NCBI RefSeq assembly: GCF_000719115.1
Contig: NZ_JOEA01000025.1
Span: 1 to 64,000, forward strand
Origin: Lentzea albidocapillata
GTDB lineage: Bacteria; Actinomycetota; Actinomycetes; Mycobacteriales; Pseudonocardiaceae
Direction: 5' to 3'
Length of the DNA: 64,000 bases
The translations under genes were made by a program, and so were the position numbers. Shown here one piece after another: positions 48,964-58,331 of the stretch (the first letter of the stretch is position 1; each line of letters begins with the position of its first letter). The notes beneath the pieces are model-generated. The model was not told the origin of the DNA, made no database searches, and worked only from the letters and a program-made list of their open reading frames with translations.

Positions 48964-50316
48964 CTACGCGTTCCCGCGCAGGACGGACTCTGTCATCGCA
49001 CGTGCGCTGCCGAGGTAACCGGAGGGGTCGCAGAGCTGGTCGATCCGATCCGCACCGAGATACTCAAGGACGACCGGGCTGGCTCGGAGTTCCGTGGCGA
49101 GATCGCTTCGAGTGTCGATCACGCGGCTGCAGGCGGCGTAGACGAGCTCGTGGGCGTGCTGGCGGCCGAGAACCGGTGCGAGCGCCATCATCACCGCCTC
49201 CGCCATGATGAGCCCGCCGGTGATGTCGAGGTTGGCACGCATCCGGGCCTTGTCCACCCGCACGCCGCCCATGGCGTACGAAGCCTGGGCCAGCGATGAC
49301 GAGAGCAGCAAGAACGCTTCGGGGACGACCGCCCACTCGACGTGCCATGGGCCCGTTGCTCGCTCGAAGTCCTGCATCATCGCGTCGAGCATTGCCGATG
49401 CCTTGTCCCGCAGCAGTTTCGCGGCGGCGACCATCAGCTCGCTGGAGAGGGGATTGCGCTTCTGCGGCATGGTGGAGCTGGCACCTCGCCCCGGTACGAA
49501 CGGCTCAGCCAGCTCCCCGAACTCGGTCGAGCACAGAACGGCCACATCGGCGCCGATCTTGCCGACCGAACCGCCGATCGCGGCGAGAAGGCAGACCATC
49601 TCCACCAGACCGTCGCGGGCCACGTGCCAGGTGATCTCCGGGTCTCGCAGGCCCAGCTCCGCCGCCAGCTCCGCTCGCACTCGCAGGCCTTCCGGACCCG
49701 GACCGAGTGATGCCAGCGTTCCCGCCGCTCCACCGAACTGCACCATCAGGTCTCGTCTGCGCACAGCGGCAAGACGATCGGCGTGGCGGTCGAGCGCGGA
49801 GAGCCACACCGCGACGCGGTAGCCGAAGGTAATGGGCAGCGCGTGCTGCAGGTGCGTACGGCCTGCCGTGACGGTGTCGACGTGTTCTGCGGCAAGTTCT
49901 CGCAGACAGTGCCGGAGACGGTCGAGCTCCTCGTTTACCAGCCCAAGCGCGTCGGCGCACTGCAACACCACGGCGGTGTCCATGATGTCCTGGGTGGTGG
50001 CGCCCCAGTGCAGGTAGCCGCCGGCGTCTCCGCACTGCTCGGCGAGCTGCGTGACGATCGGCATCACGGGATAGCCGACGTTGCCGGTATCTCGCCGGAG
50101 TCGCTCGCGGTCGAGTTGCTCCGGCAGGCACGTGTCCGCAATCGATTCCGCCGCCTCGTGAGGGATCACACCGACACGCGCCTGCGCCGCCGCCAAGGCG
50201 ACCTCCGTGCGCACCACAGAATCCACAAAGGACTCATCGCTGAACACGGCCCGCATCGCCGGTGTCCCGAACATGTCGCGGAACAGGAACGAGTCGAAGA
50301 CCGTGCTGGCGGACAT
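48964..50316 (-). CDS. fumarase/aspartase-superfamily lyase (PcaB/adenylosuccinate-lyase-like)
   Basis: A 450-residue lyase with the superfamily signature GASSTMPQKRNPLSSELMVA, LHWGATTQDIMDTAVVLQCA and AGRTHLQHALPITFGYRVAV. These are closest to 3-carboxy-cis,cis-muconate cycloisomerase and relatives that add or eliminate across fumarate-like bonds. The start shares one base with the upstream dehydrogenase stop (TGATG). No other beta-ketoadipate gene is present, so a C-N lyase feeding a semialdehyde to the adjacent dehydrogenase is equally possible. Confidence 0.85.
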   Translation of the reverse strand: MSASTVFDSFLFRDMFGTPAMRAVFSDESFVDSVVRTEVALAAAQARVGVIPHEAAESIADTCLPEQLDRERLRRDTGNVGYPVMPIVTQLAEQCGDAGGYLHWGATTQDIMDTAVVLQCADALGLVNEELDRLRHCLRELAAEHVDTVTAGRTHLQHALPITFGYRVAVWLSALDRHADRLAAVRRRDLMVQFGGAAGTLASLGPGPEGLRVRAELAAELGLRDPEITWHVARDGLVEMVCLLAAIGGSVGKIGADVAVLCSTEFGELAEPFVPGRGASSTMPQKRNPLSSELMVAAAKLLRDKASAMLDAMMQDFERATGPWHVEWAVVPEAFLLLSSSLAQASYAMGGVRVDKARMRANLDITGGLIMAEAVMMALAPVLGRQHAHELVYAACSRVIDTRSDLATELRASPVVLEYLGADRIDQLCDPSGYLGSARAMTESVLRGNA

Positions 50317-51776
50317 CAGGCACGCTCCAGTGCCGCACCGGCGTCGATCGCGACGTACTTCTGCTCCAGGTACTCGTCGATGCCCGTGTTGCCACCCTCT
50401 CGCCCGACTCCGGACTGCTTCATCCCGCCGAACGGGGCGCTGGGGTCGGACACGTAGCCGCGGTTGAGACCGATCATTCCGGTCTCGAGCTCCTCGGTCA
50501 TGTGCAAGGCCCGCTTCAGGTCCTGGGTGTACAGGTAGCTCACGAGGCCGAACTCGGTGTTGTTGGCCTCGCGGAGCGCTTCGGCCTCGCTGGTGAACAC
50601 CCGGATCGCGGCGACAGGACCGAAGATCTCCTCTTGGGTGATCCTCGCGACTGCGGGGACTTCGGTGAGGACGGTGGGCGGATAGAAGTAGCCCGGTCCG
50701 CTGGGAACCACTCCCCCGGCGCGCAGGCGTGCGCCGGATGCGACTGTCTCGTCGACCAGGTCAGCGACACGGCGTCGTTGACGCTCGTCGACCAACGGCC
50801 CCATGTCGACTTCGGGGTCGGTCCCGTCGCCCACGGTGATCGAGCCCATGCGCACGACGAGCTTCTGGCTGAAGTCCTCCGCTACGTCGGCGTGGACCAA
50901 GAAACGGTTGGCGGCGATGCAGGCTTCCCCCATGTTGCGCAACTTGGCGGTCATCGCCCCTTCCACCGCGGCGTCGACGTCAGCGTCCTGGCAGACGATG
51001 AACGGCGCGTTGCCGCCCAGCTCCATCGAGGTGCGCAGGACGGTGCCCGCCGCCTGGGCCATCAGCAGCCGCCCCACCGGCGTGGATCCGGTGAACGACA
51101 GCTTGCGCAGGCGTCCGTCGCGCAACAGCGGTTCGGTGACGGCGGCCGCCCGCGTGGTCGGGATGACGTTGAGGACACCGTCCGGAAGTCCGGCCTCCCT
51201 GAGCACCTCCGCCAGCGCCGCGGTCGTCAGCGGTGTCTGCGCGGCGGGCTTCACGACCATCGTGCAGCCCGCCGCGATGGCCGGGCCGATCTTGCGCGCG
51301 GGCATCGCCAGCGGGGCGTTCCACGGCGTGATCAGCAGGCAGGGCCCGACCGGTTGACGGGTGACCAGCACACGGGCGGTGCCGTCCTCACTGACCTTCC
51401 AGGTGCCGTCGATCCGGACGGCCTCCTCGCCGAACCAGCGCAGGTAGCGGGCTCCGTAGGTGACCTCGGCCCTGGACTCGGCCAGCGACTTGCCCATCTC
51501 CAGGGTGATGAGCCGCGCGAACTCGTCGATGCGCTCGATCAGCAGGTCGTGCGCCCTGCGCAGGACGTCGCCACGGCCGCGCGGGGGCACTGCGGCCCAA
51601 CGACGCTGTGCGGCATCGGCTGCGTCGAGTGCTGCCAGGGCGTCGGCCGGCGTTGCGTCGGCCACCTCGCACAGCGCCTGGCCGGTGGCCGGGTTCTCGA
51701 CCACGAAGGTCTCACCCTCCGCGGCCGGGCGCCACCGCCCGGCGATGAGCAGCCCCTTCTCGACCTGGTCGATCAC
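50316..51776 (-). CDS. NAD(P)-dependent aldehyde dehydrogenase (succinate-semialdehyde type)
   Basis: A 486-residue aldehyde dehydrogenase: Rossmann loop LSFTGSTPVGRLLMAQ, catalytic Glu in MELGGNAPFIV, catalytic Cys in NMGEACIAANRFLVH, and GMIGLNRGYVSDPSAPFGGM with KQSGVGREGG near the end. The GabD-like features suggest succinate semialdehyde or a similar short aldehyde acid. GTG 51776 follows GGAGAAGTGAC and is one base from the DJ-1 stop. Confidence 0.92.
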   Translation of the reverse strand: MIDQVEKGLLIAGRWRPAAEGETFVVENPATGQALCEVADATPADALAALDAADAAQRRWAAVPPRGRGDVLRRAHDLLIERIDEFARLITLEMGKSLAESRAEVTYGARYLRWFGEEAVRIDGTWKVSEDGTARVLVTRQPVGPCLLITPWNAPLAMPARKIGPAIAAGCTMVVKPAAQTPLTTAALAEVLREAGLPDGVLNVIPTTRAAAVTEPLLRDGRLRKLSFTGSTPVGRLLMAQAAGTVLRTSMELGGNAPFIVCQDADVDAAVEGAMTAKLRNMGEACIAANRFLVHADVAEDFSQKLVVRMGSITVGDGTDPEVDMGPLVDERQRRRVADLVDETVASGARLRAGGVVPSGPGYFYPPTVLTEVPAVARITQEEIFGPVAAIRVFTSEAEALREANNTEFGLVSYLYTQDLKRALHMTEELETGMIGLNRGYVSDPSAPFGGMKQSGVGREGGNTGIDEYLEQKYVAIDAGAALERA

Positions 51777-51777
51777 G

Positions 51778-52478
51778 TCACTTCTCCTCGGTCAGGGCCG
51801 CGACGATCTCCTCGGCCATCGGTACACTCGACGCGGGGTTCTGGCCGGTGAAGAGATTGCGGTCCCGGACGGTGCAGGCCTGGTAGGCCGGTCCGCCCGA
51901 GTGCAACGCGCCTTTGTCCTTCAGCGTGGCGGCCAGTAGCCACGGCGCGTTGTCGGCGGTGCCGAACAGCTCCTCCTCCTCGTCGGTGAACGCCGCCATC
52001 CGCCGGCCCGCGAACACCCACCTGCCCTCGGCGTCGATCGCGGAGAGCAGTCCGGCGGGTCCGTGGCAGACCGCACCGATGACCTTCCCGGCCGCGTCCG
52101 CCTCCGTGAGCAGCTTGCCGAGGCCGGGGTCCTGGTAGAGGTCCACCACGGGACCGTGGCCGCCGGGGAGCACGACGGCGACATAGTCGGCGATGTCGAC
52201 CTCGTCGAGCTTGAGCAGCGGGCCGAACTCCCGCAGCGCGCGCTCGGCGTGCTGGACGTGGTGCGCGCAGTCCGGTCCTGCGATCTCCGGATCGGCGCTG
52301 TGCGCGTCGAGCGGCTGGAGCACGCCGCCGGGAGAGGCGAAGTCGACGGTGAAGCCCGCCTCGGTGAACTTCTCGTGCGGCGCTGCCAACTCCTCCGCCC
52401 AGTACCCGTCGGGTAGGCGGAGCCGTCGGTGCGCTCCCAGACGTCGGCGGCGGACATGACGATCAGGATCTTGCTCAT
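51778..52478 (-). CDS. DJ-1/PfpI-family protein (Hsp31-like) with one frameshift
   Basis: ATG 52478 starts SKILIVMSAADVWERTDGSA then YPTG, after which one base is missing (about 52400-52411) and the next frame continues YWAEELAAPHEKFTEAGFTV, DFASPGGVLQPLD. The nucleophile elbow is IGAVCHGPAGLLSAI with its Cys, and VVLPGGHGPVVDL is also present. Inserting one base in ACGGGTACTGG restores about 233 residues. Hsp31/YhbO-type proteins handle methylglyoxal and damaged proteins. Placement with aldehyde dehydrogenase and SDR suggests carbonyl stress. Confidence 0.8.
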
Positions 52479-52501
52479 CTGTGGTTCCTCTCGAAGACGG
52501 G

Positions 52502-53353
52502 TCAGGCGGGGAAGTCGCTCGCGGACGCGGTCTGGGCGGCGGCGTCGAGGTTCGCCTGCAGTGCCTGGACCTTGGCCGTGGCGTAGGCGTGGGAGTCCGA
52601 GCCGAGGATCTGGCGCAACGGGCCCTCGCCGGACACGACGCGCTCGATCATCAGCTGGGCGCCCCTGACCGGGTCGCCAGGCTGATTGCCCTGCAGCTTC
52701 AGGTGGTTCTCGACCATCTCGCGGATCTCCGGGTAGGCCGCGGTGGTGTCGCCGGGCAACGCGAGCGAATCCGTGGTGAGGAAGTCGGTGCGGAAGTAGC
52801 CGGGCTCGACGATGGTGACCTTCACGCCGAACTGGGCGACCTCACCCGCGAGGGCCTCGGTCAAGCCCTCCAGCGCGTACTTGCCGGCGCAGTAGAGCCC
52901 CCACCCCGGCACCGAGGTGAGGCCGAGCACCGAGGACACGTTGACGACGTGGCCGCCGCGCTGCTCGCGCAGGATCGGCAGGGTGGCGCGCAGCACGTTC
53001 CACACGCCGACGACCTGCAGGTCGAGCATCTCGCGCACGTCGCGGTCAGTGGTCTCCTCCACCGCGGCGAGGTAGCCGTAGCCGGCGTTGTTGACGACGA
53101 CGTCAAGGCCGCCGAAGCGTTCGGTCGCCTTCCGGACAGCCTCGGCGACGGCCGCTTCGTCGCGGAGGTCGACGGCGAGCGCCAGCAGCCGGGTGGTGTC
53201 GGCGTCCAGCGCCTGGAGGAGGCGGTCCGTCGAGCGGGTCGTCGCGACGACGTTGTCGCCTCGCTCGAGAAGCTGCTCGACGAGTTCGAGGCCGAGGCCG
53301 CGGGAAGTGCCGGTGACGAACCAGGTGGCGGGACGATCAGTGGGGAAGGTCAT
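52502..53353 (-). CDS. short-chain dehydrogenase/reductase
   Basis: A 283-residue classical SDR: WFVTGTSRGLGLELVEQLLE, VVNNAGYGYLAAVEET, Ser in GGHVVNVSSVLGLTSVPGWG and YxxxK in LYCAGKYALEGLTEAL. Similar proteins with a long C-terminal part (LKLQGNQPGDPVRGAQLMIE) are common oxidoreductases beside XRE regulators. First gene of the SDR-DJ1-ALDH-lyase operon and divergent from the XRE gene, 127 bases away. Confidence 0.9.
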   Translation of the reverse strand: MTFPTDRPATWFVTGTSRGLGLELVEQLLERGDNVVATTRSTDRLLQALDADTTRLLALAVDLRDEAAVAEAVRKATERFGGLDVVVNNAGYGYLAAVEETTDRDVREMLDLQVVGVWNVLRATLPILREQRGGHVVNVSSVLGLTSVPGWGLYCAGKYALEGLTEALAGEVAQFGVKVTIVEPGYFRTDFLTTDSLALPGDTTAAYPEIREMVENHLKLQGNQPGDPVRGAQLMIERVVSGEGPLRQILGSDSHAYATAKVQALQANLDAAAQTASASDFPA

Positions 53354-53480
53354 GGCACAAGCCTGGTGCAGCGAAAGGTCCTTTTGGGACGCATCTCGGG
53401 CCCTGTACGACCTCGGACTCGCGAACCTAGGACTGACAGGTCCACTCGGAAATCCGGATCGTCGACGACAATTCGGTGTC

Positions 53481-54356
53481 ATGACCGGTCTCAACCGTGA
53501 ACTCGCCGACTTCCTGCGCCGTGCACGCGACCACGTCGACCCGTCCCGGGCCGGCCTGCCCTCCGACGGCAGGGTCCGCCGGGTAAAGGGTCTGCGCCGC
53601 GAAGAGGTCGCCCTGCTCGCCGGCGTGTCCACGGACTACTACGCCCGGCTCGAGCAAGGCAGGCGCATCAACCCCTCCCCGGCCGTCGTCGAGGCCATCG
53701 GCCGCGCACTCGAACTCGACGAGGCGGGGCGCACCCACCTGCGGGACCTGATCGGGCTGCCCTCCAGCCCGACCAAATCCCGCAGCGTGCAGCGCGTGCG
53801 TCCCGGTCTCTACCAGCTCATCGACGCGCTCGACGGAGAACCGGCGCTGGTGCTCGGCCGCCGCACCGACGTGCTCGCGGCGAACCGGATGGCGAAGGCG
53901 CTGTTCGCGGACTTCGACAAGATCCCGCCGAAAGAGCGCAACTACGCGCGCTGGATCTTCCTCAACGAGGACGCGCGCTCACTGTTCGCCGACTGACACG
54001 ACCAGGCCCGCGCCGCCGTGGAGAGCCTGCGGTTCGAGATCGGCAGGGACCCCTCCGACGCCGCCACGAACGCCCTCGTCGCCGAACTCCGCGAACGCAG
54101 CCCCGACTTCGACAAGTGGTGGGAACAACACCGCGTCCACCAGCGCACCTACGGCTCCAAGCGGCTGCGCCACCCGCTCGTCGGCGAACTCACGGTCGAC
54201 TACGAATCCTTGGTACTGCCAGGCGATCCGGACACGATGCTCTATCTCTACACCACCGCGCCCGGCTCGCCGTCGAGGCAGGCCATGGACATCCTCGCCA
54301 GCTGGACGGCGTCGAGTCCCGGCACGCGACTGAGCCGATCCGAACCAGAGGCCTGA
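53481..54356 (+). pseudogene. XRE-family (MmyB-like) regulator interrupted by an in-frame TGA
   Basis: ATG 53481 starts MTGLNRELADFLRRARDHVD; the helix-turn-helix is GLRREEVALLAGVSTDYYAR with LEQGRRINPSPAVVEAIGRA, followed by the MmyB ligand-binding domain (RPGLYQLIDALDGEPALVLG). At 53994-53996 a TGA interrupts the frame exactly where a Trp is usual (after RSLFAD), and the same frame continues DQARAAVESLRFEIGRDPSD, FDKWWEQHRVHQRTYGSKRL to 54356. A single G-to-A change would explain it. The first 171 residues may still bind DNA. Confidence 0.8.
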
Positions 54357-54471
54357 ACCAGAGCGTGTCCGGCTGTGGTGAAGCGGTACGCACCGTCGGC
54401 GACGTGTTCCGCGAACGTGAAACGAGATAACCGTTGTGCGCCAGGCAATCCCGTCGTGATGCCACACCTTG

Positions 54472-56505
54472 TCAGACATCCTGGCCGGCGCCGACCCTAG
54501 GGCCGTGACCTGGCGGCTCGGCCAGTACGGCGCGGAGGCGGGCATGCCGGAACTCGTAGGAGGTACCCACCTGCCGCAGGACGCCTCGGGAGTGTGCGTC
54601 GTCGAGGAACCGCATGAGTCGACAGGGAAGGATCCCGTGCAAGGCGAACTGGATCTTGACGACCGCGAAGGCGAACCAGTCGCTCTGGCCGACCATGGCT
54701 GCACTCAGCGCGATGAGGAGTCCTGCACCGAGCCGCAATCCGCGGTCGACGCCGATCTGTTCACTCCCGGTGGGCGCCAGCGGTGAGAGGATCACAACGA
54801 CCGCCATCGACAGGCACAGGATGAAGAGGCCGACGCCGACGGTGGACAGCAGGTCCGCGTACCCGATGGCGCGTAAGGACGTGCGGGGGCTCGCTGCCCG
54901 GACGGCGCCGACCGGCGCCAACCGCTTGTCCAAGCCTTCGTGCACGCTGTAGAGGATCGCGATGGCCACTGTGAGAGCCGCTATTGCGGCGAAGAGCTCA
55001 AGAAAACCGGCCCAGCCAAGCCACATCGTCGAGATCGTCGCCACGACCAGTCCGAGCGCCACACCGGTCCGGACCACCTGATAGAACACGATCCACATCG
55101 ACCGCAGGGTCGGTGCCGTGCCCCCAGGACGCCCAGCCACGACGAACGGCGTCGATCCGCGCCCAGCGCGGGAGGCGTTCCACGCGCCAAGGGCTGCCGC
55201 CCACACGGCGCCACCAGCCACGACCCACGGATTCCCAGGTGAGGCGACGAACCCGCCTACCAGGCCGCCAATGCCCCCGATGCCGCCGCACAGCAACGGC
55301 AGCACCCAACGCGGCAACGTGTCCCGGAGACGCCACCAGACGAAGCCATCGGTGCGGCGCAGTTCGAGGTAGCGGGCGACGGTGCCCAGCCACTCGCGTG
55401 CCATGGCCGGTTCGTACGTCGGCGGTTTCCCGCGCCGCAGTCCAGGCGTCGGCCTGCGCGGGTGATCGGTGCGATAGCGCGTGTCGACGAACGACGCCAG
55501 CAGGTGACGCTCGATCGCTGCGGGAGCGGCCAGGTCGAGCAGCTCCGCCGGGTCGGTGCGGGGGTCCCGGTACGTCGTCCTCGCGAGCCAAGCCAGCAAC
55601 GGGCTGGCCAGTGAGGCCGCGAGCGGGCCGGTCGGCGCCGCGCACATGTGTGCGGCGACCGGCCGCCAGCGCGGGTCATCCGGCGCGCCACACGTCACGT
55701 AGTTGATCAGGGTATCGGCTTCCGCTGCGCCGAGTACCACCTCCCGCGCGTCGCCGAGGACGCGTCCCGCGATCGCCAGCGCGTCCCGGTACTGGTCGCC
55801 ACGCGAGGTAAGTACCACCGGTCCGGCGAGTCGGTCGATGCTGATCACGGCCGGCACCCTGGCCTCGGCGGACAGCTCGTCCAACCCGTCGAGTACCGGC
55901 AGCACGAGCCCAGCGGCGACCAGGTGCGTGGCCATCTCCTCGGTGAGGCCGGTGTGATCCTCGACGAGCCGCCGGACGATCCAGTCGTGCAGGTGCTCGG
56001 CCGGGTCCCATCTTGCGATCGGAAGCAGTACCGGAACGGGATCGTGGGGAGCGCGTCGCTCAAGCAGGTCGAGCGTGAGAACCATGGCCAGCACGGTCTT
56101 GCCGGCACCCGGCGGACCCAACACCACCAGCCGTCCCCGGCGTCCGGTGGCGAGTTCCCCAATGCCGTTGAGATCGCCCGGTATGTCGCCAGTGGACCAG
56201 AGCACCGGCATGAGCGCCTGGCCGACCAGGTCCTGCAGCTCCAGTTCCGCCTGCCACTGCTGGCGGACTCCTGCGGCGAGTGCGGCGGCCGCCCGCGCCA
56301 GCACAAGCCCGTCCTGGGTACCGGCCGTCTCACGTCGAACCTGCTGAACAACAAGGACGACGGCGAGCAGCGCTGAGACGGGCCAGGCAACCCAGAGGTA
56401 GGGCTGCCACGCCCCAGGCAGCGAACTGGTGGCGACGTTGACCGTGACGGGAAGAAGAAGAGCGGCGATGACCGCGCTTGCAGCGATCGCTAGATAACGC
56501 CGCAT
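54472..56505 (-). CDS. membrane-bound NACHT-domain ATPase
   Basis: A 677-residue STAND-type protein. Two N-terminal membrane helices (about 5-27 and 38-62), NACHT domain with Walker A LGPPGAGKTVLAMVLTLDLL near 130 and Walker B LVLPVLDGLDELSAEARVPA, then at least five C-terminal membrane segments (CGGIGGIGGLVGGFV, GVALGLVVATISTMWLGWAG, ALTVAIAILYSV, GLFILCLSMAVVVILSPLAP). The end has RFLDDAHSRGVLRQVGTSYE, FRHARLRAVLA, a winged-helix-like tail typical of such proteins. ATG 56505 follows GGAGGGC. Function unknown; related STAND ATPases act in signalling or phage defence. Confidence 0.82.
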   Translation of the reverse strand: MRRYLAIAASAVIAALLLPVTVNVATSSLPGAWQPYLWVAWPVSALLAVVLVVQQVRRETAGTQDGLVLARAAAALAAGVRQQWQAELELQDLVGQALMPVLWSTGDIPGDLNGIGELATGRRGRLVVLGPPGAGKTVLAMVLTLDLLERRAPHDPVPVLLPIARWDPAEHLHDWIVRRLVEDHTGLTEEMATHLVAAGLVLPVLDGLDELSAEARVPAVISIDRLAGPVVLTSRGDQYRDALAIAGRVLGDAREVVLGAAEADTLINYVTCGAPDDPRWRPVAAHMCAAPTGPLAASLASPLLAWLARTTYRDPRTDPAELLDLAAPAAIERHLLASFVDTRYRTDHPRRPTPGLRRGKPPTYEPAMAREWLGTVARYLELRRTDGFVWWRLRDTLPRWVLPLLCGGIGGIGGLVGGFVASPGNPWVVAGGAVWAAALGAWNASRAGRGSTPFVVAGRPGGTAPTLRSMWIVFYQVVRTGVALGLVVATISTMWLGWAGFLELFAAIAALTVAIAILYSVHEGLDKRLAPVGAVRAASPRTSLRAIGYADLLSTVGVGLFILCLSMAVVVILSPLAPTGSEQIGVDRGLRLGAGLLIALSAAMVGQSDWFAFAVVKIQFALHGILPCRLMRFLDDAHSRGVLRQVGTSYEFRHARLRAVLAEPPGHGPRVGAGQDV

Positions 56506-56635
56506 CTGCCCTCCAGCGACCTGGTCACCATGCTTCGTCACCTTGCCCTCGTATTGGCGGCCGCGGCCGTTACGTTGGACCGGACGAGCTCGGCTATTGC
56601 CTCCTGGGAGCTCGCCGTGGTTCCCCGCTCGACGT

Positions 56636-56690
56636 TGTGCGTGCCGAAACTGCATCCACAGCGTTCGACGATGGAGTTCGTGCGGGGCGC
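56636..56690. repeat. internally deleted third copy of the transposase end repeat
   Basis: TGTGCGTGCCGAAACTGCAT at 56636, followed after a few bases by GCGTTCGACGATGGAGTTCG, matches two separated parts of the 350-base repeats at 21348 and 22567; about 240 bases between them are missing. On the minus strand it still reads RTNSIVERC, versus MNSIIERW in the longer copies. Confidence 0.75.
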
Positions 56691-56692
56691 CA

Positions 56693-57340
56693 CTACATCA
56701 CGGGCCGGTAGCGGAGCCACATCAGACGGCCCTCAAGGGTTTGGCTCGCGATCAGGTCGAACCGGGTGGCTGTCGGCGCATGTCCGTGCCAGAACCGATC
56801 GGTGCTCGCATCGGGCAGACAGGGGTGGATGAGCAGGCTTATCTCGTCCAGCAGCCCCGCGCTGAGCAGTGCACCGATCAGCGCACCGCCACTGTCCACG
56901 CGCACGACCTCCACACCGTCCCGTTTGCCGAGTTCGTTGAGCGCCGCGGCGAGATCGACGCGCTCGGTACCGACCACCAACTCCGGTACAGATCGATCAT
57001 CCGGCCGTGGCGGGGTCGCCTCGGCGTGCAGCGCGAGGACGTCCGACCAGTGCCCGACCTCGCGCAGCACCTCCCACTGCCGGACACGTCCTCGTCCGTC
57101 GACAACGGCCAGCAGCGGTCCGTCCTCGGCCGGACCAGGGCGGGCGGCGGCAGCCAGAACCTCTTCCTGCGCGAGAATCGTGTCGGCCCCCGTCAACGTG
57201 ACGTCCTCCCTCCAGGTCGCCGCGAGTTCGTAGAACCGGCCGACATCCGGCTCGAATCCGGTCGTGGCCCCGTCCAGGGCGACGGCGACGTGAGCGACGA
57301 CGTAGGGGCGGCCCGCAGGGGTGCGCATCTCTGTCGGCAT
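56693..57340 (-). CDS. RibD C-terminal/dihydrofolate-reductase-like reductase
   Basis: A 215-residue protein of the RibD_C fold: RPYVVAHVAVALDGATTGFE at the N-terminal strand, GADTILAQEEVLAAAARPGP, then GVEVVRVDSGGALIGALLSA, LLDEISLLIHPCL. Family members reduce pteridine- or ribityl-pyrimidine-like substrates with NADPH, but most stand-alone actinobacterial copies are uncharacterised. ATG 57340 is used; ATG 57325 is possible. The stop abuts the IS scar at 56636-56690. Confidence 0.82.
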   Translation of the reverse strand: MPTEMRTPAGRPYVVAHVAVALDGATTGFEPDVGRFYELAATWREDVTLTGADTILAQEEVLAAAARPGPAEDGPLLAVVDGRGRVRQWEVLREVGHWSDVLALHAEATPPRPDDRSVPELVVGTERVDLAAALNELGKRDGVEVVRVDSGGALIGALLSAGLLDEISLLIHPCLPDASTDRFWHGHAPTATRFDLIASQTLEGRLMWLRYRPVM

Positions 57341-57484
57341 AGTCGCGAAGGTAGCGCCCACCAAGTACGGAAAGGTGTGCGGGCTGCTGACGCGTCGACG
57401 CGCAGCTGCTTGGCTACTTGTGCTCGCGATTAGGGGCACGATGGGGACAGAAGCTGTGACCCGCCGGGGATTCCTGGCCAGACG

Positions 57485-57583
57485 GTGATCGTGATCCTGG
57501 CCGGAGCGGGTGTGGCCTTGGTGGCCGCCGTTGTGGTGGACGTGGCGCTTCGATGGCGGGCTAGGCCGGCCACAGCTGGATGA
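57485..57583 (+). CDS. possible 32-residue single-helix peptide
   Basis: GTG 57485 opens VIVILAGAGVALVAAVVVDV, ALRWRARPATAG: one membrane helix with a basic C-terminal anchor. No ribosome binding site is evident and its end overlaps the convergent gene at 57561. Reported only because the pattern resembles a genuine small membrane protein. The rest of 57341-57560 shows nothing. Confidence 0.2.
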   Translation: MIVILAGAGVALVAAVVVDVALRWRARPATAG

Positions 57584-58007
57584 GCCAGCGTTCGATGCCG
57601 GATTCGAGGGTTCCCTCATCCAGTTCGGCGGCCTCATCTCGGTTGCCGACGTGGACGCGGGCGTGGTGGGCGCCTGGCTGCTCGATCGACAGCGTGTGGT
57701 CGGAATGCTCCGCGGTGACGGACTGGAGGCGGACCGCGGACTGCACATCGCAGGTCAACTCCAGCACGTGATCCCAGTAGCCGGAGGCGGTGGACGGGGC
57801 GTCGTTCCAGAGTTCGAGTCGCACCAGTGGGTAATGGTCGGTGGCGGCGCTGTGCAGCAGCAGGCCGCCGGGGCCGCCGACGGCGACCCAATCGCCCACG
57901 GGGTCCGGCAGGGCCAGCGGACTGCGCAGCATGCTGATCTCTTGTACGACGAACTGGCCGTACTCGACCACGATGGTGTCCTCAAGCGCCGTAACAAGAC
58001 TCGACAT
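57561..58007 (-). CDS. hypothetical protein
   Basis: A 148-residue acidic soluble protein beginning MSSLVTALEDTIVVEYGQFV, then VGDWVAVGGPGGLLLHSAAT, LVRLELWNDAPSTASGYWDH and ERWLIQLWPA at the end. Alternating strands suggest a beta-sandwich fold. Competence-locus and immunity-type proteins can look like this, but I do not recognise the family. No operon partner is clear upstream. Confidence 0.6.
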   Translation of the reverse strand: MSSLVTALEDTIVVEYGQFVVQEISMLRSPLALPDPVGDWVAVGGPGGLLLHSAATDHYPLVRLELWNDAPSTASGYWDHVLELTCDVQSAVRLQSVTAEHSDHTLSIEQPGAHHARVHVGNRDEAAELDEGTLESGIERWLIQLWPA

Positions 58008-58331
58008 CGTGATCCTTTACTCACGGGCCAGCGAGGATGCTGCGAACGAAGAAGGGATCGCCGTCCAAGATCCGGTCGGTGCCCAGCCAACCGCCGGAAG
58101 CTGGATTGGGGCGGTGACCGCGCACGCCGGCTGGGCGAATGCCGTGAAGTGGGCAGCCTTGCGTTCGTAGCGGCGTGCCGGCCGCCGGAACCGGGAACCA
58201 TTCCGGGGCCCGTTCGATGACGGACCGATGGCGACCCAACCGCTTGCCGGCTCGATGGCCCCGGTGGGCGTCGGCCCAGGTATCTGAGTCACCGTGACGA
58301 AGGGCGCAGCCGGCCTCGCCCGCGCCCTTCG
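58008..58331. other. no confident gene
   Basis: A minus-strand frame from a GTG at 58292 to 58017 (91 codons) is open and contains AHFTAFAQPACAVTAPIQLP, but its composition is Pro/Ser-rich and competes with two other open frames. Nothing in it is recognisable. Confidence 0.3.
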
